The translations under genes and the position numbers were made by a program. Positions 6,951 through 16,428 of a stretch of 64,000 nucleotides of DNA are shown piece by piece. Under the pieces are notes generated by a model, which was not told where the DNA came from, did not search any database, and was given only the letters and a program-made list of their open reading frames with translations. Origin of the DNA: Janthinobacterium tructae (lineage in GTDB: Bacteria; Pseudomonadota; Gammaproteobacteria; Burkholderiales; Burkholderiaceae_D); assembly GCF_006517255.1 (NCBI RefSeq), contig NZ_CP041185.1:434001-498000 (forward strand). Reading direction: 5' to 3'. How positions within the stretch are numbered: the stretch's first letter is position 1; each line of letters begins with the position of its first letter.

Positions 6951-8200
6951 GGTCCGAGATCCTTGCTGGCCGTGCGCTTGGCGTGGCCGCTGCGTTGCGC
7001 CCGGTAAATGCCTGCGTGGCCGGAAAACAGGTAGGCCACGACGCAGGCGATGGCCGCGTAGACGCCGATCTCCGCGCCGAACAGTTCCATCGCCATCAGG
7101 GTCGAGGCGATTGGCGTGTTGGCGGCGCCCGCAAACACGGCGACGAAGCCGATGGCGGCCAGCAAGGCGACGGGCTGGTGCAGCAGCGGCCCCAGCGCAT
7201 TGCCCAGGGTCGCGCCGATGAAGAACAATGGCGTCACTTCGCCGCCCTTGAAGCCGGTGCCGAGTGAAACAATGGTAAATGCCATCTTGCCGAGGAAATC
7301 CCAGGCGGGCAGCGGTTCCTGCAGCGCGTCGACGATGGTGGGAATGCCCAGGCCGATGTAGCGATCCGTGCCCAGCAGCCACACGGCCAGCGCGACGACG
7401 AGGCCGCCTATCAGCGGGCGCAGTGGTGCGTAGCTGATCCAGCGTTTCATCAAGGCACTCAGGCCGTGCGTGGCTTGCGCGAATATTTTGCCGGTCAAGC
7501 CGAACAGCACGCCGGCGATCACCATGGCGCACAAGGTCCAGGCGGAAAGGGCGGGGATCAAAGGCACGGCGTAATGCGTATGCTGAATGTTGAATAACTG
7601 CCCCCACAACAGGCCCACCTGGTCGGCGATGACGGCGGCAGCCAGGCAGGGCAGCATGGCTTCGTAGCGCAGGCGCCCGATGGCCAGCACTTCCAGGCCG
7701 AAGAGGGCGCCCGCCAGCGGCGTGCCGAAGACGGAGGCAAAGCCGGCGCTGATGCCGGCCATCAGGATGATGCGCCGGTCTTCATTGTTCAAACGAAACA
7801 TGCGGGTCAGCTGGTCGGCCAGCGCGCCGCCCATCTGCACGGCCGTGCCTTCGCGCCCGACCGAGGCGCCGAACAAATGCGAGAGTACCGTGCCGCCCAG
7901 CACCAGCGGCGCCATGCGCAAGGGGATGATTTTTTTCGGGTCGTGGATTTCATCGATGAGCAGGTTCGCGCCGCCTTCCACCGAGCTGCCATAACGCAGA
8001 TACAGCCAGCCGACGGCGAAGCCCGCCACGGGCAGCAGCCAGATCAGCCAGGCGTGCGCCAGGCGCGTGCGCGTGGCCCAGTCGAGGGCGAACAGGAAAC
8101 CGGCCGAAGCCGACCCCGCCAGCGCGGCCACGATGCTCGCGAGCAGCAGCCATTTCAACAGATGCCGTAACAGGTCGGTGAGCGCGCTCAGGCGGTGCAT
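6947..8200 (-). CDS. CLC-family anion transporter, probably fluoride-type (CLC-F)
   Basis: A 417-residue integral membrane protein of the CLC chloride channel/antiporter family. The external gating glutamate is in GREGT (115-119) followed by AVQMGGALADQL; the later pore motif is GFKGGEVTPLFFIGATLGNA. The usual GSGIP serine motif is replaced by EGGANLLIDEIHDP (about 75-88), and the GREGP proline by threonine. These two changes are, to my knowledge, marks of the CLC-F branch, which exports fluoride in exchange for protons. The standard inner proton glutamate also seems to be changed (FGLEVLAIG). No fluoride riboswitch is visible in the 33 bases to the upstream decarboxylase gene. It is probably co-transcribed with that gene and the methyltransferase remnant. 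Confidence 0.85.
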   Translation of the reverse strand: MHRLSALTDLLRHLLKWLLLASIVAALAGSASAGFLFALDWATRTRLAHAWLIWLLPVAGFAVGWLYLRYGSSVEGGANLLIDEIHDPKKIIPLRMAPLVLGGTVLSHLFGASVGREGTAVQMGGALADQLTRMFRLNNEDRRIILMAGISAGFASVFGTPLAGALFGLEVLAIGRLRYEAMLPCLAAAVIADQVGLLWGQLFNIQHTHYAVPLIPALSAWTLCAMVIAGVLFGLTGKIFAQATHGLSALMKRWISYAPLRPLIGGLVVALAVWLLGTDRYIGLGIPTIVDALQEPLPAWDFLGKMAFTIVSLGTGFKGGEVTPLFFIGATLGNALGPLLHQPVALLAAIGFVAVFAGAANTPIASTLMAMELFGAEIGVYAAIACVVAYLFSGHAGIYRAQRSGHAKRTASKDLGP

Positions 8201-8233
8201 AGTGCATCCAGTCAGGGCTGATGGGTGAGTGTT

Positions 8234-9823
8234 TTACAGGCCCAGTTCCGCCACCAGCGCCTGGCCGATGGCGCGCTGCTCGGCCAGGATGGCGCGCAGG
8301 TGGTGGGGGCGCGTCTTGACATTCGTCATGACCACACGCAGTACATTGGTCGGGCCGGGGTAGCGCGTCGATTCCAGCACGGTGCGCGAGACAAAGCTGT
8401 GGCCTTGCGCCTTTTGCCGGTTTTGCAGTTTGGCGGTCAAGGTGTTCAGCTGCTGGTTCAGTTCCGTCGCCGCATCCAGCTGGCCGCTGGCCAGCAAGCT
8501 TTCCATGCGCTGGCGCAAGTGCGCGGGCACGTAGCGGTAAGTCAGAATGAAGGTGTCGGAACGCGTGACGAGTTCAAAATCCTGCTGGTCGGCCAGTAAG
8601 TCCTGCAGCTGGCCGGACAGGGTGGCTGCCTGCTGCAGCAGGGTGGTGTAGCCGGACACGCCGAGCACCTTGAACGAAGTCCACAGTTTCAAGGCGTCGA
8701 AGCGGCGCGAGCCTTCCAGCGACGTCTGGCCCAGGTCGCCCGAGTTGTCGCGCAAGATGTAGTTGGCGTTGTGTTTCAGCACGTTCAGGCTGGCGCTGTC
8801 CTTGAACAGCACCATGCTTTGCGCCATCGGGACCCACAGCAATTTATGCCCGTCGATGACGACGGAGTCGGCCAAGGCAATCCCGTCGTACAGCGTGCGG
8901 TATTGTTCGGCGATCAGCAGGGCTCCGCCCCAGGCGGCATCCACATGGAACCAGATGCTTTCGCGTGTGGCAATCGCCGCCATGGCGGCCAGCGGGTCGA
9001 TGGCGCCCGTTTCCGTCGTGCCGGCGATGCCGATCATGGCAACGACCTTGATCTTGCGCAGTTTTAAATCGGCAATCGTCGCTTCCAGCGCGGCGACATC
9101 GATGCGGTTGTCGCGGTCGACGGCCACCAGGTGCAGGGCGTTTTCGCCGAGGCCCAGGGTCGCCAGCGCCTTTTTCACGGAATAGTGGCTGCGGGCTGAG
9201 CCGATGACGGCCAGCCCCGCATGGCCAGAATCCTGCATGGCGGCAAACAGGCCCCGCTTGCGCGTGCCCGGTAATTGTTTTTCGAGCGCCACGGCCAGCG
9301 CCGTCAGGTTGCCCATGGTGCCGCCATTGACGACATTGCCCAGCGCGCCGCTGGTGGCGGCCATCGCCTGCGTGTAGACCGCATCCGGTTGCTGGTAGAC
9401 CTGGCGGTGCAGCCAGCCGAGGATCTGCTTTTCGATCAGGGTCGAGACATACGCCGTCTCGATCTTCACCTGGTTCTGGTTCAGGGTGGCCGTAAACGCC
9501 TCGGCCAGCACGCTGATCCAGGGCAGGGCCTGCGTCATGTGGCCGATGTATTGCGGGTGGTTCAGCTGGGCCGTGTTGGCCAGCACGGTGGTATCGAGTT
9601 CTTGCAGGAATGCCGCCACGGGCATGCCGTGTGCGGGCAGGCAAGTGTCGGACAGTTGCGTCAGCAGTTCCGCGTACGGCGTGTGCGGATAGGCCGTGTC
9701 GCGCTCGGCGGCCAGCCAGCCGCCCAGCATGCGCAGCGCCTGCTGCAGGGGCGCAGGCGAGCGTTGCAGCGCATCGATGGAAAAATGCTGCTGCAGCAGC
9801 TGTTCGACAGGGGTATCGGTCAT
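8234..9823 (-). CDS. PLP-dependent group II decarboxylase (aspartate 1-decarboxylase PanP-like)
   Basis: A 529-residue PLP enzyme of fold type I. The cofactor lysine is in VVIDGHKLLWVP (Lys at about 327), preceded by the HVDAAWGGALLIAE motif with the PLP-contacting Asp. The N-terminal stretch HPQYIGHMTQALPWISVLAE and NQNQVKIETAYVSTLIEKQI resembles PanP, the pyridoxal-type aspartate 1-decarboxylase that makes beta-alanine for coenzyme A in some gammaproteobacteria. Glutamate, tyrosine or diaminobutyrate decarboxylation are alternatives. It stands between trpS and the CLC gene on the same strand. If it is PanP, the genome might lack the pyruvoyl enzyme PanD; that cannot be seen here. Confidence 0.8.
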   Translation of the reverse strand: MTDTPVEQLLQQHFSIDALQRSPAPLQQALRMLGGWLAAERDTAYPHTPYAELLTQLSDTCLPAHGMPVAAFLQELDTTVLANTAQLNHPQYIGHMTQALPWISVLAEAFTATLNQNQVKIETAYVSTLIEKQILGWLHRQVYQQPDAVYTQAMAATSGALGNVVNGGTMGNLTALAVALEKQLPGTRKRGLFAAMQDSGHAGLAVIGSARSHYSVKKALATLGLGENALHLVAVDRDNRIDVAALEATIADLKLRKIKVVAMIGIAGTTETGAIDPLAAMAAIATRESIWFHVDAAWGGALLIAEQYRTLYDGIALADSVVIDGHKLLWVPMAQSMVLFKDSASLNVLKHNANYILRDNSGDLGQTSLEGSRRFDALKLWTSFKVLGVSGYTTLLQQAATLSGQLQDLLADQQDFELVTRSDTFILTYRYVPAHLRQRMESLLASGQLDAATELNQQLNTLTAKLQNRQKAQGHSFVSRTVLESTRYPGPTNVLRVVMTNVKTRPHHLRAILAEQRAIGQALVAELGL

Positions 9824-9872
9824 GGCGCTTTGTCTTCTCTACGGATTGCTGGTGCCACGGTGACAAACGAAT

Positions 9873-9918
9873 TGCGCCCAGGCGAAAGCGGGATTTTACC
9901 CGACTCCGCCTGGGCGCA
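9873..9918 (-). terminator. Nested hairpin between trpS and the decarboxylase gene
   Basis: A perfect 12-base inverted repeat, TGCGCCCAGGCG (9873-9884) and CGCCTGGGCGCA (9907-9918), encloses a second small stem CGGG-ATTTTA-CCCG. Such a stable nested hairpin behind trpS could end or attenuate transcription before the decarboxylase gene. On the minus strand it is followed by ATTCGTTTG, so there is no clean U-tract and the terminator role is uncertain. Confidence 0.5.
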
Positions 9919-9942
9919 TCAGTTTGCCATTACTGCCCGTGA

Positions 9943-11022
9943 TCAGAAGTAGTTCAGGCCCAGTGCCGACTTGACTTCATCGGCCGTGCGGGCCGCCACT
10001 TCGCGTGCCTTGAAGGTGCCTTCTTTCAACATTTGGATGACTTGACCCTTGTCCTTGGCGAACTCTTCGCGGCGGGCGCGGATCGGCGCCAGCATTTCCT
10101 GCAAGACCAGGTCCAGGCGCTTCTTGACGATGCTGTCGCCCAGGCCGCCGCGCACGTAATGGGCTTTCATTTCGGCCAGCGCCGTTTTTTCCGGGTCGAA
10201 CGCGTCCAGGTACGTGAAGGCGATGTTGCCTTCCAGGTGGCCCGGGTCTTCCACGCGCAGGTGCAGCGGGTCTGTGTAGACTTTTTTCACGGCAGCCGTG
10301 ATTTCGGCCGAGGTCGCGCCCAGGTTGATGGTGTTGCCCAGCGACTTGCTCATCTTCGCCTTGCCGTCGATGCCGGGCAGGCGGCCGATGTCGGGCACCA
10401 GCGCCTTGCATTCCATCAGCACTTCGCGGTTGTACATGCGGTTGAAGCGGCGCACGATTTCATTCGTTTGCTCGATCATCGGGATCTGGTCTTCGCCCAC
10501 GGGTACCACGCCGGCCTTGAAGGCCGTGATGTCGGCCGCCTGGCTGGCTGGGTAGGTCAAAAAGCCGGCCGGAATGTCGCGCTCGAAGCCGCGCAGGCGG
10601 ATTTCTTCCTTGACGGTGGGGTTGCGCTCGAGGCGCGCCACGGTGACGATGTTCAGGTAGTAAAAGGTCAGCTCGGCCAGTTCCGGGATTTGTGACTGGA
10701 TGAAGACCGTGGTTTTCGTCGGGTCGATGCCGACGGCCAGGTAATCGAGCGCCACTTCGACGACATTGCGGTGCACCTTGTCGATGTCATCCATATTGTC
10801 CGTCAGCGCCTGCGCGTCGGCCAGCATGATGAATTGTTTGTAGCTGTTCTGGTAGCGGACGCGGTCGCGCAGGCTGCCCACATAGTGGCCCAGGTGCAAG
10901 GGGCCGGTCGGGCGGTCGCCCGTGAGGATCACGGATTGCGAAGCGATGGCGGCAGCCGACAGCGGTGCTGCCGGGGTGTCGTTCTGGTCTTGGGTATCTG
11001 GGGTGTTAGGCAAGCTCATCAA
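9943..11022 (-). CDS. trpS: Tryptophanyl-tRNA synthetase
   Basis: A 359-residue class I aminoacyl-tRNA synthetase that charges tRNA-Trp. The HIGH-type motif is in [15 protein letters not shown] (about residues 38-52) and the KMSKS motif in [10 protein letters not shown] (about 222-231). [18 protein letters not shown] and the C-terminal helical domain fit TrpRS. A poorly conserved N-terminal extension of about 30 residues rich in Ala, Pro and Asp precedes the core; the start may be the first or second of the two ATG codons. The gene is monocistronic or leads the decarboxylase and CLC genes. The 314 bases upstream (11023-11336) contain no gene that I can see. Confidence 0.97.
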   Translation of the reverse strand: MMSLPNTPDTQDQNDTPAAPLSAAAIASQSVILTGDRPTGPLHLGHYVGSLRDRVRYQNSYKQFIMLADAQALTDNMDDIDKVHRNVVEVALDYLAVGIDPTKTTVFIQSQIPELAELTFYYLNIVTVARLERNPTVKEEIRLRGFERDIPAGFLTYPASQAADITAFKAGVVPVGEDQIPMIEQTNEIVRRFNRMYNREVLMECKALVPDIGRLPGIDGKAKMSKSLGNTINLGATSAEITAAVKKVYTDPLHLRVEDPGHLEGNIAFTYLDAFDPEKTALAEMKAHYVRGGLGDSIVKKRLDLVLQEMLAPIRARREEFAKDKGQVIQMLKEGTFKAREVAARTADEVKSALGLNYF

Positions 11023-11336
11023 GTTTCCTTTTGAGCCGCCTGCATCGGGGATGATCCAGGCTGGAGCCTGTTACGCCACCGATCGAGGCGGCGTGGATCA
11101 AATTCACATCACTATAGAGTGGCCGCGCGAAAGTGAGCGGGACCACCAATTCAAGCAGGCGTGTTGTGACGGGATAAATTTCATGGCGTTATGGTTGCAG
11201 TTCGTACGCGTTCTGTCAAGTTGCGTGCCGTTTTATCTGCTGCTGCGCGTCAGAGGCTTGCCTTATGCAAAACTTGCTTTCCGGGTACTATTGCCGTTCG
11301 GCCACTTTTACGTGGCATGAATCATTGGAGAACAGT

Positions 11337-13292
11337 ATGCGCGTGTCGTCCCCCGTCCGGCTCACCGGTCTGGCCTTGGTATTGAGTACCACCTTCAGTT
11401 CCTTGTTTGCAGTACCGGCGCTGGCGCAAACGTCGCCGATGACGCCCGATATCGGCGCCAGGCTGGTGATGCCCGACGTCAATGATTACGTCAAGCGCGT
11501 GGTGATGATCCCCATGCGCGACGGCGTCAAGCTGTACACGGTGATCGTCGTGCCGAAAGGCGCGCAGCGCGCTCCCATCATGCTCACGCGCACGCCCTAC
11601 AATGCGGCCCGCCGCGCCCAGCGCGCCGCCAGCCCCAGCATGCTGGCCACCTTGCCGCAGGGCGACGATACCCTGGTGGAAAACGGCTACATCCGCGTGT
11701 TCCAGGACGTGCGCGGCAAGCATGGCTCGGAAGGCGATTACGTGATGACGCGCCCCGTGCGCGGTCCGCTCAACCATACCAAGGTCGATAACGTCACCGA
11801 TGCGTGGGACACCATAGCCTGGCTGGTGAAAAACGTGCCGGAAAGCAATGGCAAGGTGGGCATGCTGGGTTCCTCGTATGAGGGACATACGGTGCTGATG
11901 GCCTTGGTCGACCCGCATCCGGCGCTGAAGGTGGCCATACCCATGAGCGCTATGGTCGATGGCTGGCGCGGCGACGACTGGTTCCATAACGGCGCCTTCC
12001 GCATGCCCAGCTTGTCGTACATCGCGGGGCAGACGAGCGTGCGCGGCGGCGGCGAATCGCCGGTGCTGGGCGTCTACGACGACTACGACGCGTATCTGCG
12101 CATCGGCTCGGCCGGTGACTACGCGAAGAAATTTGGCATCGACAAGCTGACCTACACGAAAAAGCTGTTTGAGCACCCGGCCTACGACAGTTACTGGCAG
12201 GAACAGGCGCTCGACAAAATCCTCGCCAAGCGCCAGCTGATCGTACCCACCATGCACGTGGTGGGGCAGTGGGACCAGGAAGACATCTACGGCCCCTACG
12301 CCAGCTACACGGCGATGGAAGGGCGCGACACGCGCAACAACCTCAATTACCTGGCCATCGGCCCATGGCGCCATAGCGGCGTCAACTATGACGGTTCCAG
12401 CCTGGGCGCCCTGAAGTTTGACGGCGACACGGCGCGCCAGTTCCGCGAAAAAGTCATGCAGCCATTCCTCAATCAATACCTGAAGGATGGCGCGCCGGAC
12501 GCGAACACGGCGCCCGTGGTGTCGTACCAGAGCGGCACGAACCAGTGGCAGCGCCTGCAGCAGTGGCCGCTGGCCTGCGAGACCTGCGACACCAAGCTGA
12601 CGCCGATCTACCTGCAGGATGGTTACAAGCTGGGCTTTGCGGGGCCATCGGGCGCTGCGGATGCGGCGCAAGGCGCCTTCGACGAATACGTAGCCGATCC
12701 GGCGAAACCTGTGCCGTTCGTGGCGCGTCCCGTGCGCCTGAACGATGGTGACGTGTGGAAGCCATGGCTGGTCAGCGACCAGCGCGGCTATGCCGACCGC
12801 ACGGACGTGCTCAGCTATGTTTCCGAACCGTTGAAGACGGCCGTGCGCATCGCCGGCGCACCGATGGTCAAGCTGTTCGCCGCCACCAGCGGCACGGATG
12901 CCGACTGGGTGGTGAAACTGATCGACGTGTATCCGGACGAAGTGCCGTCACAGCCGGCCATGGGTGGCTACCAGCTGGGCGTGGCGATGGACATCTTCCG
13001 CGGCCGTTACCGCGACAGCTTCGAGCACCCGACGCCGATTCCTGCCGGCAAGGTCGAGCGCTACCGTTTCGCCTTGCCGAACGCGAATCACGTCTTCCTG
13101 CCAGGCCACCGCATTGCCGTGCAGGTGCAGTCGAGCTGGTTCCCCCTGTACGACCGCAACCCGCAAACCTTCGTGCCGAACATCTTCCTGGCCCAGCCGG
13201 GCGATTATAAAAAGGCCACGCAGCGCGTGTATCACGCGGCAGGGGCGGCCAGCGCCATCGAGTTGCCGATCGCGCCGCTCGACGCCCGCTAG
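11337..13292 (+). CDS. Exported CocE/NonD-family hydrolase (peptidase S15-like)
   Basis: A 651-residue secreted alpha/beta hydrolase. I start it at the ATG at 11337, with GGAG six bases before it, because that gives a clean signal peptide: basic MRVSSPVR, hydrophobic LTGLALVLSTTFSSLFAV, and cleavage after ALA. The nucleophile serine is in GMLGSSYEGH (about residue 180); the acid and histidine are likely in the WDQEDIYG and GPWRHSG stretches. The C-terminal third (from about 450) is the jelly-roll X-Pro dipeptidyl-peptidase domain. Relatives hydrolyse cocaine esters, glutaryl-7-ACA or acyl amino-acid esters; the substrate is unknown. The gene ends tail-to-tail on the EamA gene, the stops overlapping by four bases (CTAG). 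Confidence 0.9.
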   Translation: MRVSSPVRLTGLALVLSTTFSSLFAVPALAQTSPMTPDIGARLVMPDVNDYVKRVVMIPMRDGVKLYTVIVVPKGAQRAPIMLTRTPYNAARRAQRAASPSMLATLPQGDDTLVENGYIRVFQDVRGKHGSEGDYVMTRPVRGPLNHTKVDNVTDAWDTIAWLVKNVPESNGKVGMLGSSYEGHTVLMALVDPHPALKVAIPMSAMVDGWRGDDWFHNGAFRMPSLSYIAGQTSVRGGGESPVLGVYDDYDAYLRIGSAGDYAKKFGIDKLTYTKKLFEHPAYDSYWQEQALDKILAKRQLIVPTMHVVGQWDQEDIYGPYASYTAMEGRDTRNNLNYLAIGPWRHSGVNYDGSSLGALKFDGDTARQFREKVMQPFLNQYLKDGAPDANTAPVVSYQSGTNQWQRLQQWPLACETCDTKLTPIYLQDGYKLGFAGPSGAADAAQGAFDEYVADPAKPVPFVARPVRLNDGDVWKPWLVSDQRGYADRTDVLSYVSEPLKTAVRIAGAPMVKLFAATSGTDADWVVKLIDVYPDEVPSQPAMGGYQLGVAMDIFRGRYRDSFEHPTPIPAGKVERYRFALPNANHVFLPGHRIAVQVQSSWFPLYDRNPQTFVPNIFLAQPGDYKKATQRVYHAAGAASAIELPIAPLDAR

Positions 13293-14146
13293 CCCACGCG
13301 CATCAGCATTGCACCTGCCGCGATCAGGGCGATGGCCAGGTAGCGGCGGGGGCTGATTTTTTCGCGCAGGAACAGCGCGGCAATGGCGATGGCGAACAGA
13401 ATCGACGTCTCGCGCAGGGCCGCGATGGCGGCCACGGGCGCCTGCGTCATGGCCCACAGGGCCAGGCCATACGAAGCGAGGGTGCCGAAACCGCCAAACG
13501 CGGCCAGCCGCCATTGCGTTTGCGCATACGCCAGCAGGCCGGCGCGGCGGCGCAGCAAAGTCCACAGCAGCAGCCCCGCGCCGTTCAAGACAAAAATCCA
13601 CATCGTGTAGGCGGCTGGCGCACCGGACAGGCGCACGCCGATGCCGTCGATCAGGGTATAGCTGGCGATGACGCAGGCGTTGCCCAGCGCAAAGGCAGTG
13701 GCGCGTCCCGTGTTTTGCGCGATGCCAGGCGTGGCGGGCGTGCGCGTGGCGAAATACAGGCCGAAGATGCCTGTGCAGATGCAGGCGACGGCGCCCATCT
13801 GCATGGCGGACAGACGCTCGCCGATCAGCGGCCAGCTGGCCAGCGCCACGAGCAGCGGCGCGCTGCCGCGCATCAAGGGGTAGGCGTGGCTCATGTCGCC
13901 CGCCTTGTAGGCGGCCGCCAGCAGCGAGTAATACGCCAGCTGCGCCACGGCCGAGGCGGCCAGGTAGGGCCAGCTGGCGGGGGAGGGAGCATGAACAAAG
14001 GGCAAGACGGCCAGCGAGATCAGGGCCGCGCCGACGGACACCAGCACGGTCGTGAGGAAAGTATCCTTGCCCGACTTGACGATGGCGTTCCAGCTGGCGT
14101 GCAGCAGGGCGGCAAATAAAACGACGGCGACGACCAGACCCGACAT
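13289..14146 (-). CDS. EamA-family permease
   Basis: A 285-residue membrane protein with about ten helices in two EamA repeats (for example VVLFAALLHASWNAIVKSGK at the start, and ALRETSILFAIAIAALFLRE near the end). The HASWNAxxK opening marks the subgroup of DMT transporters related to phosphonate/small-molecule exporters. It lies seven bases behind a periplasmic binding-protein gene in the same direction, suggesting one transcript, although DMT proteins do not normally work with binding proteins. The substrate is unknown. Confidence 0.85.
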   Translation of the reverse strand: MSGLVVAVVLFAALLHASWNAIVKSGKDTFLTTVLVSVGAALISLAVLPFVHAPSPASWPYLAASAVAQLAYYSLLAAAYKAGDMSHAYPLMRGSAPLLVALASWPLIGERLSAMQMGAVACICTGIFGLYFATRTPATPGIAQNTGRATAFALGNACVIASYTLIDGIGVRLSGAPAAYTMWIFVLNGAGLLLWTLLRRRAGLLAYAQTQWRLAAFGGFGTLASYGLALWAMTQAPVAAIAALRETSILFAIAIAALFLREKISPRRYLAIALIAAGAMLMRVG

Positions 14147-14153
14147 GCAAGCC

Positions 14154-14975
14154 TTAGCGCGGGCGTATGCTGAGCGAGAGCAGTTCCTGGCGGTGATGAC
14201 GCTGGAAGGCGTCCATCACGGTGCCCGAGCGGCCCGCCTTGTCCAGCAATTCGCGCAGCGTGGCCTGGTCTTCCGCCGTCAGGGACTTGCGCGACAGGTA
14301 GACGCCGCTCATGCCCCACGGCAGCTCGGGCAGCGCTTCCAGGCGCAGGCGGTCGGCCAGGCCGTACACGCGCGCATCGTTTTGCGCCACGCCGGCGAGG
14401 ATAGTCGGACTCATGATGGTGGCGTCGATGAAGCCGCTTTGCATCAAACGCGCCACGGAGAGTGCATCGACTTCGTAGAACAGGCGTCCCTGGCTGCTCA
14501 GCTCCTTCGCCAGCGCCTGGTACTGTGCGCCATAGTCGTAGCCGCGCACCAGCGCCACGCGCAATTCGCGCCGCTCGATGAGTTCCTGCATGGTGTTGAT
14601 GGACGTGCGCGCGCCCTGCAGCGAGATCAGCAGGGGGCGGCTGCCCAGCATGGGGATGAACAGGCCATGCTGGTCGCGCCGCGGCGTGCTGCTGGCCGGA
14701 ATCAGCAAGTCTGCCTTGCCCGCCTCGAACATCGCTTCCAGGCGCGCGCGCGGCACGGGCGTGAAGATGAAATTGCAGCCCAGCTTGGCGCCCATGCTGC
14801 GCAGCATGTCGGGATAGATGCCGCTGATGCTGGCGCCATTGACTACCACGCTGGCGCCGATGGCCGAGACGGGGACCTGGATGTCGCGCGAGCATTGCGC
14901 GCCTGCCAGCGATGGCAGCGCCAGCGCCAGCAGGGCTACGGTTCGGCGCCAGGCGCTGGAATAAAAGTCAGTCAT
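14154..14975 (-). CDS. Periplasmic solute-binding protein, family 3
   Basis: A 273-residue exported protein of the SBP_bac_3 type (polar amino-acid binding proteins). The start at 14975 is chosen because AAGGA lies five bases in front and it gives a compact signal peptide (MTDFYSSAWRRTVALLALAL, cleaved after LAGA). ISGIYPDMLRSMGAKLGCNF is the usual substrate-loop opening and GYDYGAQYQALAKEL the hinge part. No ABC permease or ATPase is adjacent, so it may be an orphan sensor or feeder. It is followed at seven bases by an EamA gene. Confidence 0.8.
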   Translation of the reverse strand: MTDFYSSAWRRTVALLALALPSLAGAQCSRDIQVPVSAIGASVVVNGASISGIYPDMLRSMGAKLGCNFIFTPVPRARLEAMFEAGKADLLIPASSTPRRDQHGLFIPMLGSRPLLISLQGARTSINTMQELIERRELRVALVRGYDYGAQYQALAKELSSQGRLFYEVDALSVARLMQSGFIDATIMSPTILAGVAQNDARVYGLADRLRLEALPELPWGMSGVYLSRKSLTAEDQATLRELLDKAGRSGTVMDAFQRHHRQELLSLSIRPR

Positions 14976-15075
14976 ACCCATCCTTGCTTGCCATCGAATC
15001 GCGGGCGTCGGCAACGCCCGCTTGATTCTCTCATTCTCGCCTATTTATTTCCTAAGTGCAATATTATCTTGCCGA

Positions 15076-16356
15076 CTACTTTGTGGTGGAAACCGCAAGT
15101 CTGGCCTGGCGTTGTGCCTTGAAGTAGCGCCAGGCCACCACGATGCCCAGGGTTTGCATGATGGCGCACAGATAGAAGGTGCTGCCGATGCGCCAGTCTT
15201 GCGGCGGCAAGTGGCTCACTTCACCGAGGATCATGCTGCCGAGCAAAGGCATGATGATGATGCCCAGGCTGCTGATCGACTGCAGAGAGCCCATCAGTTC
15301 TCCCTGTTCGCTGGCGGCGGATGCCTTCGAGATGATGCCTTGCAGGGCCGGGCCGGCGGCAAAGGCCAGCAGGTTGCACAGGATCAGCGCATACATCATC
15401 CAGCCCTGGGTGGCCAGGCCGTACAGCAAATAGGTCAGGGCGCCCGAAGCCATGCCCAGCAAGGACAGGCGCACTTCGCCAAAACGCTTGATCAAAATGC
15501 CCAGCAAGCCCGCCTGCACCACAGCCGCGCACAGGCCCACGCAGAACAGGGCGATGCCGTTCTGGCGCGGCGTCCAGTCGAAGCGGAAATGCGTGTACAG
15601 CACCCAGGTGGTGTTGAGCATCATTTGCGCAAACGTCATCAGGCCGAAGGCCAGCACCAGCCCGCGGATCTCCACGCGGCGCACCAGTTTCAGCAGGGCG
15701 GCAAACGGATTGATGCGCGTCCAGGTAAATGGCGCGCGTGGCCCCGGCTGCAGCGATTCGGGTACGCAGAAATAGCCGTAGATGAAATTGGCTGCCGACA
15801 GGCCCGCCGCCACGTAAAACGGCAGGTGCAGATTGATCTCGCCCAGCAGGCCGCCCAGCATGGGGCCGCAAATGAAGCCCAGGCCAAAGGCGGCGCCGAT
15901 CTTGCCGAAGCTCTTGGCGCGGTTGTCGTGCGTGGAAATGTCGGAAGCATAGGCGGACGCGACCGACATGCTGGCCGACGAGACGCCGCCGATGATGCGG
16001 CCGATGAACAGGCAGGCCAGGTTCGGCGCCCAGCCCGTGGCGAGAAAATTGACGCCCATGCCGGCCATCGAGTACAGCAGCACGGGACGGCGTCCCACGC
16101 GGTCGCTGATGGCGCCCAGCATGGGCATGAAGATGAACTGCAGCAAGCCGAAGACGGCCGCCATGATACCGTACCAGAACGCCTGCGCCTCCTTGCCGCT
16201 GACAAAGTCGCCGATCAGGATAGGCAATACGGGCACCACCAGGCCGATGCCCAGCATGTCGATGAAGACGCAGACGAGGATGAAATTGAGGTTGCCGGCG
16301 CTCTTTAGGGCGGGGGCTGACGGGGAATGGCTGTCGTGGCTGGTTTTATCGGACAT
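15076..16356 (-). CDS. MFS transporter of the TCR/Tet type
   Basis: A 426-residue inner-membrane protein of the major facilitator superfamily with twelve expected helices. FIDMLGIGLVVPVLPILIGD at helix 1, GAISDRVGRRPVLLYSMAG in loop 2-3 (motif A) and GFICGPMLGGLLGE at helix 5 (motif C of drug antiporters) place it in the tetracycline-resistance-like proton antiporter group. Many chromosomal members have no known resistance role. The start is taken at the ATG at 16356 (MSDKTSHDS); a longer frame from 16401 has a weaker context. It is a lone gene, with 72 bases to the upstream HD gene. Confidence 0.88.
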   Translation of the reverse strand: MSDKTSHDSHSPSAPALKSAGNLNFILVCVFIDMLGIGLVVPVLPILIGDFVSGKEAQAFWYGIMAAVFGLLQFIFMPMLGAISDRVGRRPVLLYSMAGMGVNFLATGWAPNLACLFIGRIIGGVSSASMSVASAYASDISTHDNRAKSFGKIGAAFGLGFICGPMLGGLLGEINLHLPFYVAAGLSAANFIYGYFCVPESLQPGPRAPFTWTRINPFAALLKLVRRVEIRGLVLAFGLMTFAQMMLNTTWVLYTHFRFDWTPRQNGIALFCVGLCAAVVQAGLLGILIKRFGEVRLSLLGMASGALTYLLYGLATQGWMMYALILCNLLAFAAGPALQGIISKASAASEQGELMGSLQSISSLGIIIMPLLGSMILGEVSHLPPQDWRIGSTFYLCAIMQTLGIVVAWRYFKAQRQARLAVSTTK

Positions 16357-16428
16357 GCATGCTTTCGGCGCGATAGCTGAGGCTTGCATTATAGACAGCA
16401 TGCGCTCTGCTGGCTATCGCCACCAAGC

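Noticed and set aside
6947..7607. A plus/minus shifted frame within the CLC gene continuing into MTENIYGNGAF as one protein
   Set aside because: The frame upstream of the ATG at 6950 is a shadow of the CLC gene with Arg/His-rich sequence; only the part from the ATG on resembles a protein family.
8201..8233. Fluoride (crcB) riboswitch ahead of the CLC gene
   Set aside because: Only 33 bases separate the gene from the decarboxylase stop codon, too short for the aptamer, and none of its conserved pieces are seen.
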